Part shown: positions 7,426 to 7,701 of the stretch, one piece after another
How positions within the stretch are numbered: position 1 is the first letter of the stretch
Layout: each line of letters starts with the position of its first letter
NCBI GenBank assembly: GCA_947306605.1
Contig: CAMZHB010000071.1
Location: forward strand, 1 to 7,701
Length of the DNA stretch: 7,701 nt
From: an uncultured Prevotellaceae bacterium
GTDB taxonomy: Bacteria; Bacteroidota; Bacteroidia; Bacteroidales; Bacteroidaceae
Direction: 5' to 3'
The notes under the pieces: generated by a model
What the model saw: the letters and a program-made list of their open reading frames with translations, nothing else
Told to the model about the DNA's origin: nothing
Database searches by the model: none
Program-made: the position numbers and the translations under genes

Positions 7426-7701
7426 TTACCGGTTTCCCTTCATCCGGTTATGCGTTTTGCAGAGCATTTGGCAATTGGAAATATCTGTGTTTCCACCCTT
7501 GCTCCATGCCGTCACATGGTCAGCATCCATCTCCTCCAGCTTCCATATCTTGGTGCGGTTGGCTTCATGGCCCTCGGCACAGAAAGGACAATTGCTCACA
7601 CCTTCAGCCTTGGCCTTCTCGGTCTGCTGATAGTATACTTTGCGCATCGTGGGTTTGTCAAACAGACGCACATTCAACAGCTTCGTTTCTAGACAACCGC
7701 C
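7426..7701 (-). CDS. HNH endonuclease, C-terminal fragment (5' end outside window)
   Basis: The reading frame is open to the window edge, so 91 C-terminal residues are visible and the true start lies outside. An in-frame TTG at 7677 is not a convincing start because the frame continues upstream without a stop. The fragment has a CPFC zinc-knuckle pair (residues 38 and 41 of the fragment), then DADHVTAWSKGG with the HNH histidine (62), then NCQMLCKTHN giving the Asn (76) and the second metal/zinc site, here CxxH rather than CxxC. Such HNH modules make metal-dependent cuts in DNA. From memory, the order 'FDxxT...VY..Q...CPxC...DADH...WSKGG...NCQMLC' resembles the C-terminus of DUF262/GmrSD-like restriction proteins, but a stand-alone HNH protein is possible. 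A terminator follows the stop codon, so it is probably transcribed separately from the operon downstream. HNH call firm; the family of the missing N-terminus is a guess. Confidence 0.85.
   Translation of the reverse strand, partial: GGCLETKLLNVRLFDKPTMRKVYYQQTEKAKAEGVSNCPFCAEGHEANRTKIWKLEEMDADHVTAWSKGGNTDISNCQMLCKTHNRMKGNR

Noticed and set aside
7450..7692. 80-codon plus-strand frame with hydrophobic stretches
   Set aside because: It is antisense to the HNH coding region, whose zinc and catalytic motifs make the minus strand clearly the coding one.

Overview
The window looks like Bacteroidales chromosome (Bacteroides/Prevotella-like). The evidence is a perfect Bacteroidota-type -7 promoter element (TATTTTTG, matching TAnnTTTG), purine-rich leaders mostly without strong Shine-Dalgarno sequences, and a lipoprotein with a Bacteroidota-like signal peptide. 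This placement is inferred from signals and protein character, not from a search. All supported genes are on the minus strand and are read from high to low coordinates.

Right end (7426-7701): the C-terminal part of an HNH endonuclease, cut by the window edge. It resembles the C-terminal nuclease module of DUF262/GmrSD-like restriction proteins. A 12-bp hairpin with a T-tract (7370-7407) ends this unit. A promoter (about 7318-7325) then starts a new one.

Main unit (14-7290): a tight five-gene operon. In order it encodes (1) a lipoprotein with a vWA-like domain and a C-terminal membrane helix, (2) a three-helix membrane protein, (3) a tubulin/FtsZ-like GTPase-fold protein, (4) a 1125-residue protein with an actin/Hsp70-type ATPase domain in its C-terminal half, and (5) a single-pass membrane protein with a coiled coil and a soluble tail. 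Gaps are 11, 7, 2 and 36 nt. An ATG at the left edge (3..1), 10 nt after the last stop, suggests the operon continues.

Reading the set together: a tubulin-fold and an actin/Hsp70-fold nucleotide-binding protein are encoded 2 nt apart and are probably cytosolic. The other three products are envelope-anchored. The likely picture is an inner-membrane-linked cytoskeletal or envelope-remodelling machine, with a vWA module facing the periplasm. It recalls the bacterial FtsZ-like families proposed from genome context to work with vWA proteins in membrane remodelling (Makarova and Koonin). Pairing with a giant Hsp70/actin-like protein is not an arrangement I can name. A neighbouring restriction-like gene makes a role in defence possible but unproven. 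I see no tRNA, rRNA, CRISPR, transposon or sizeable repeat.
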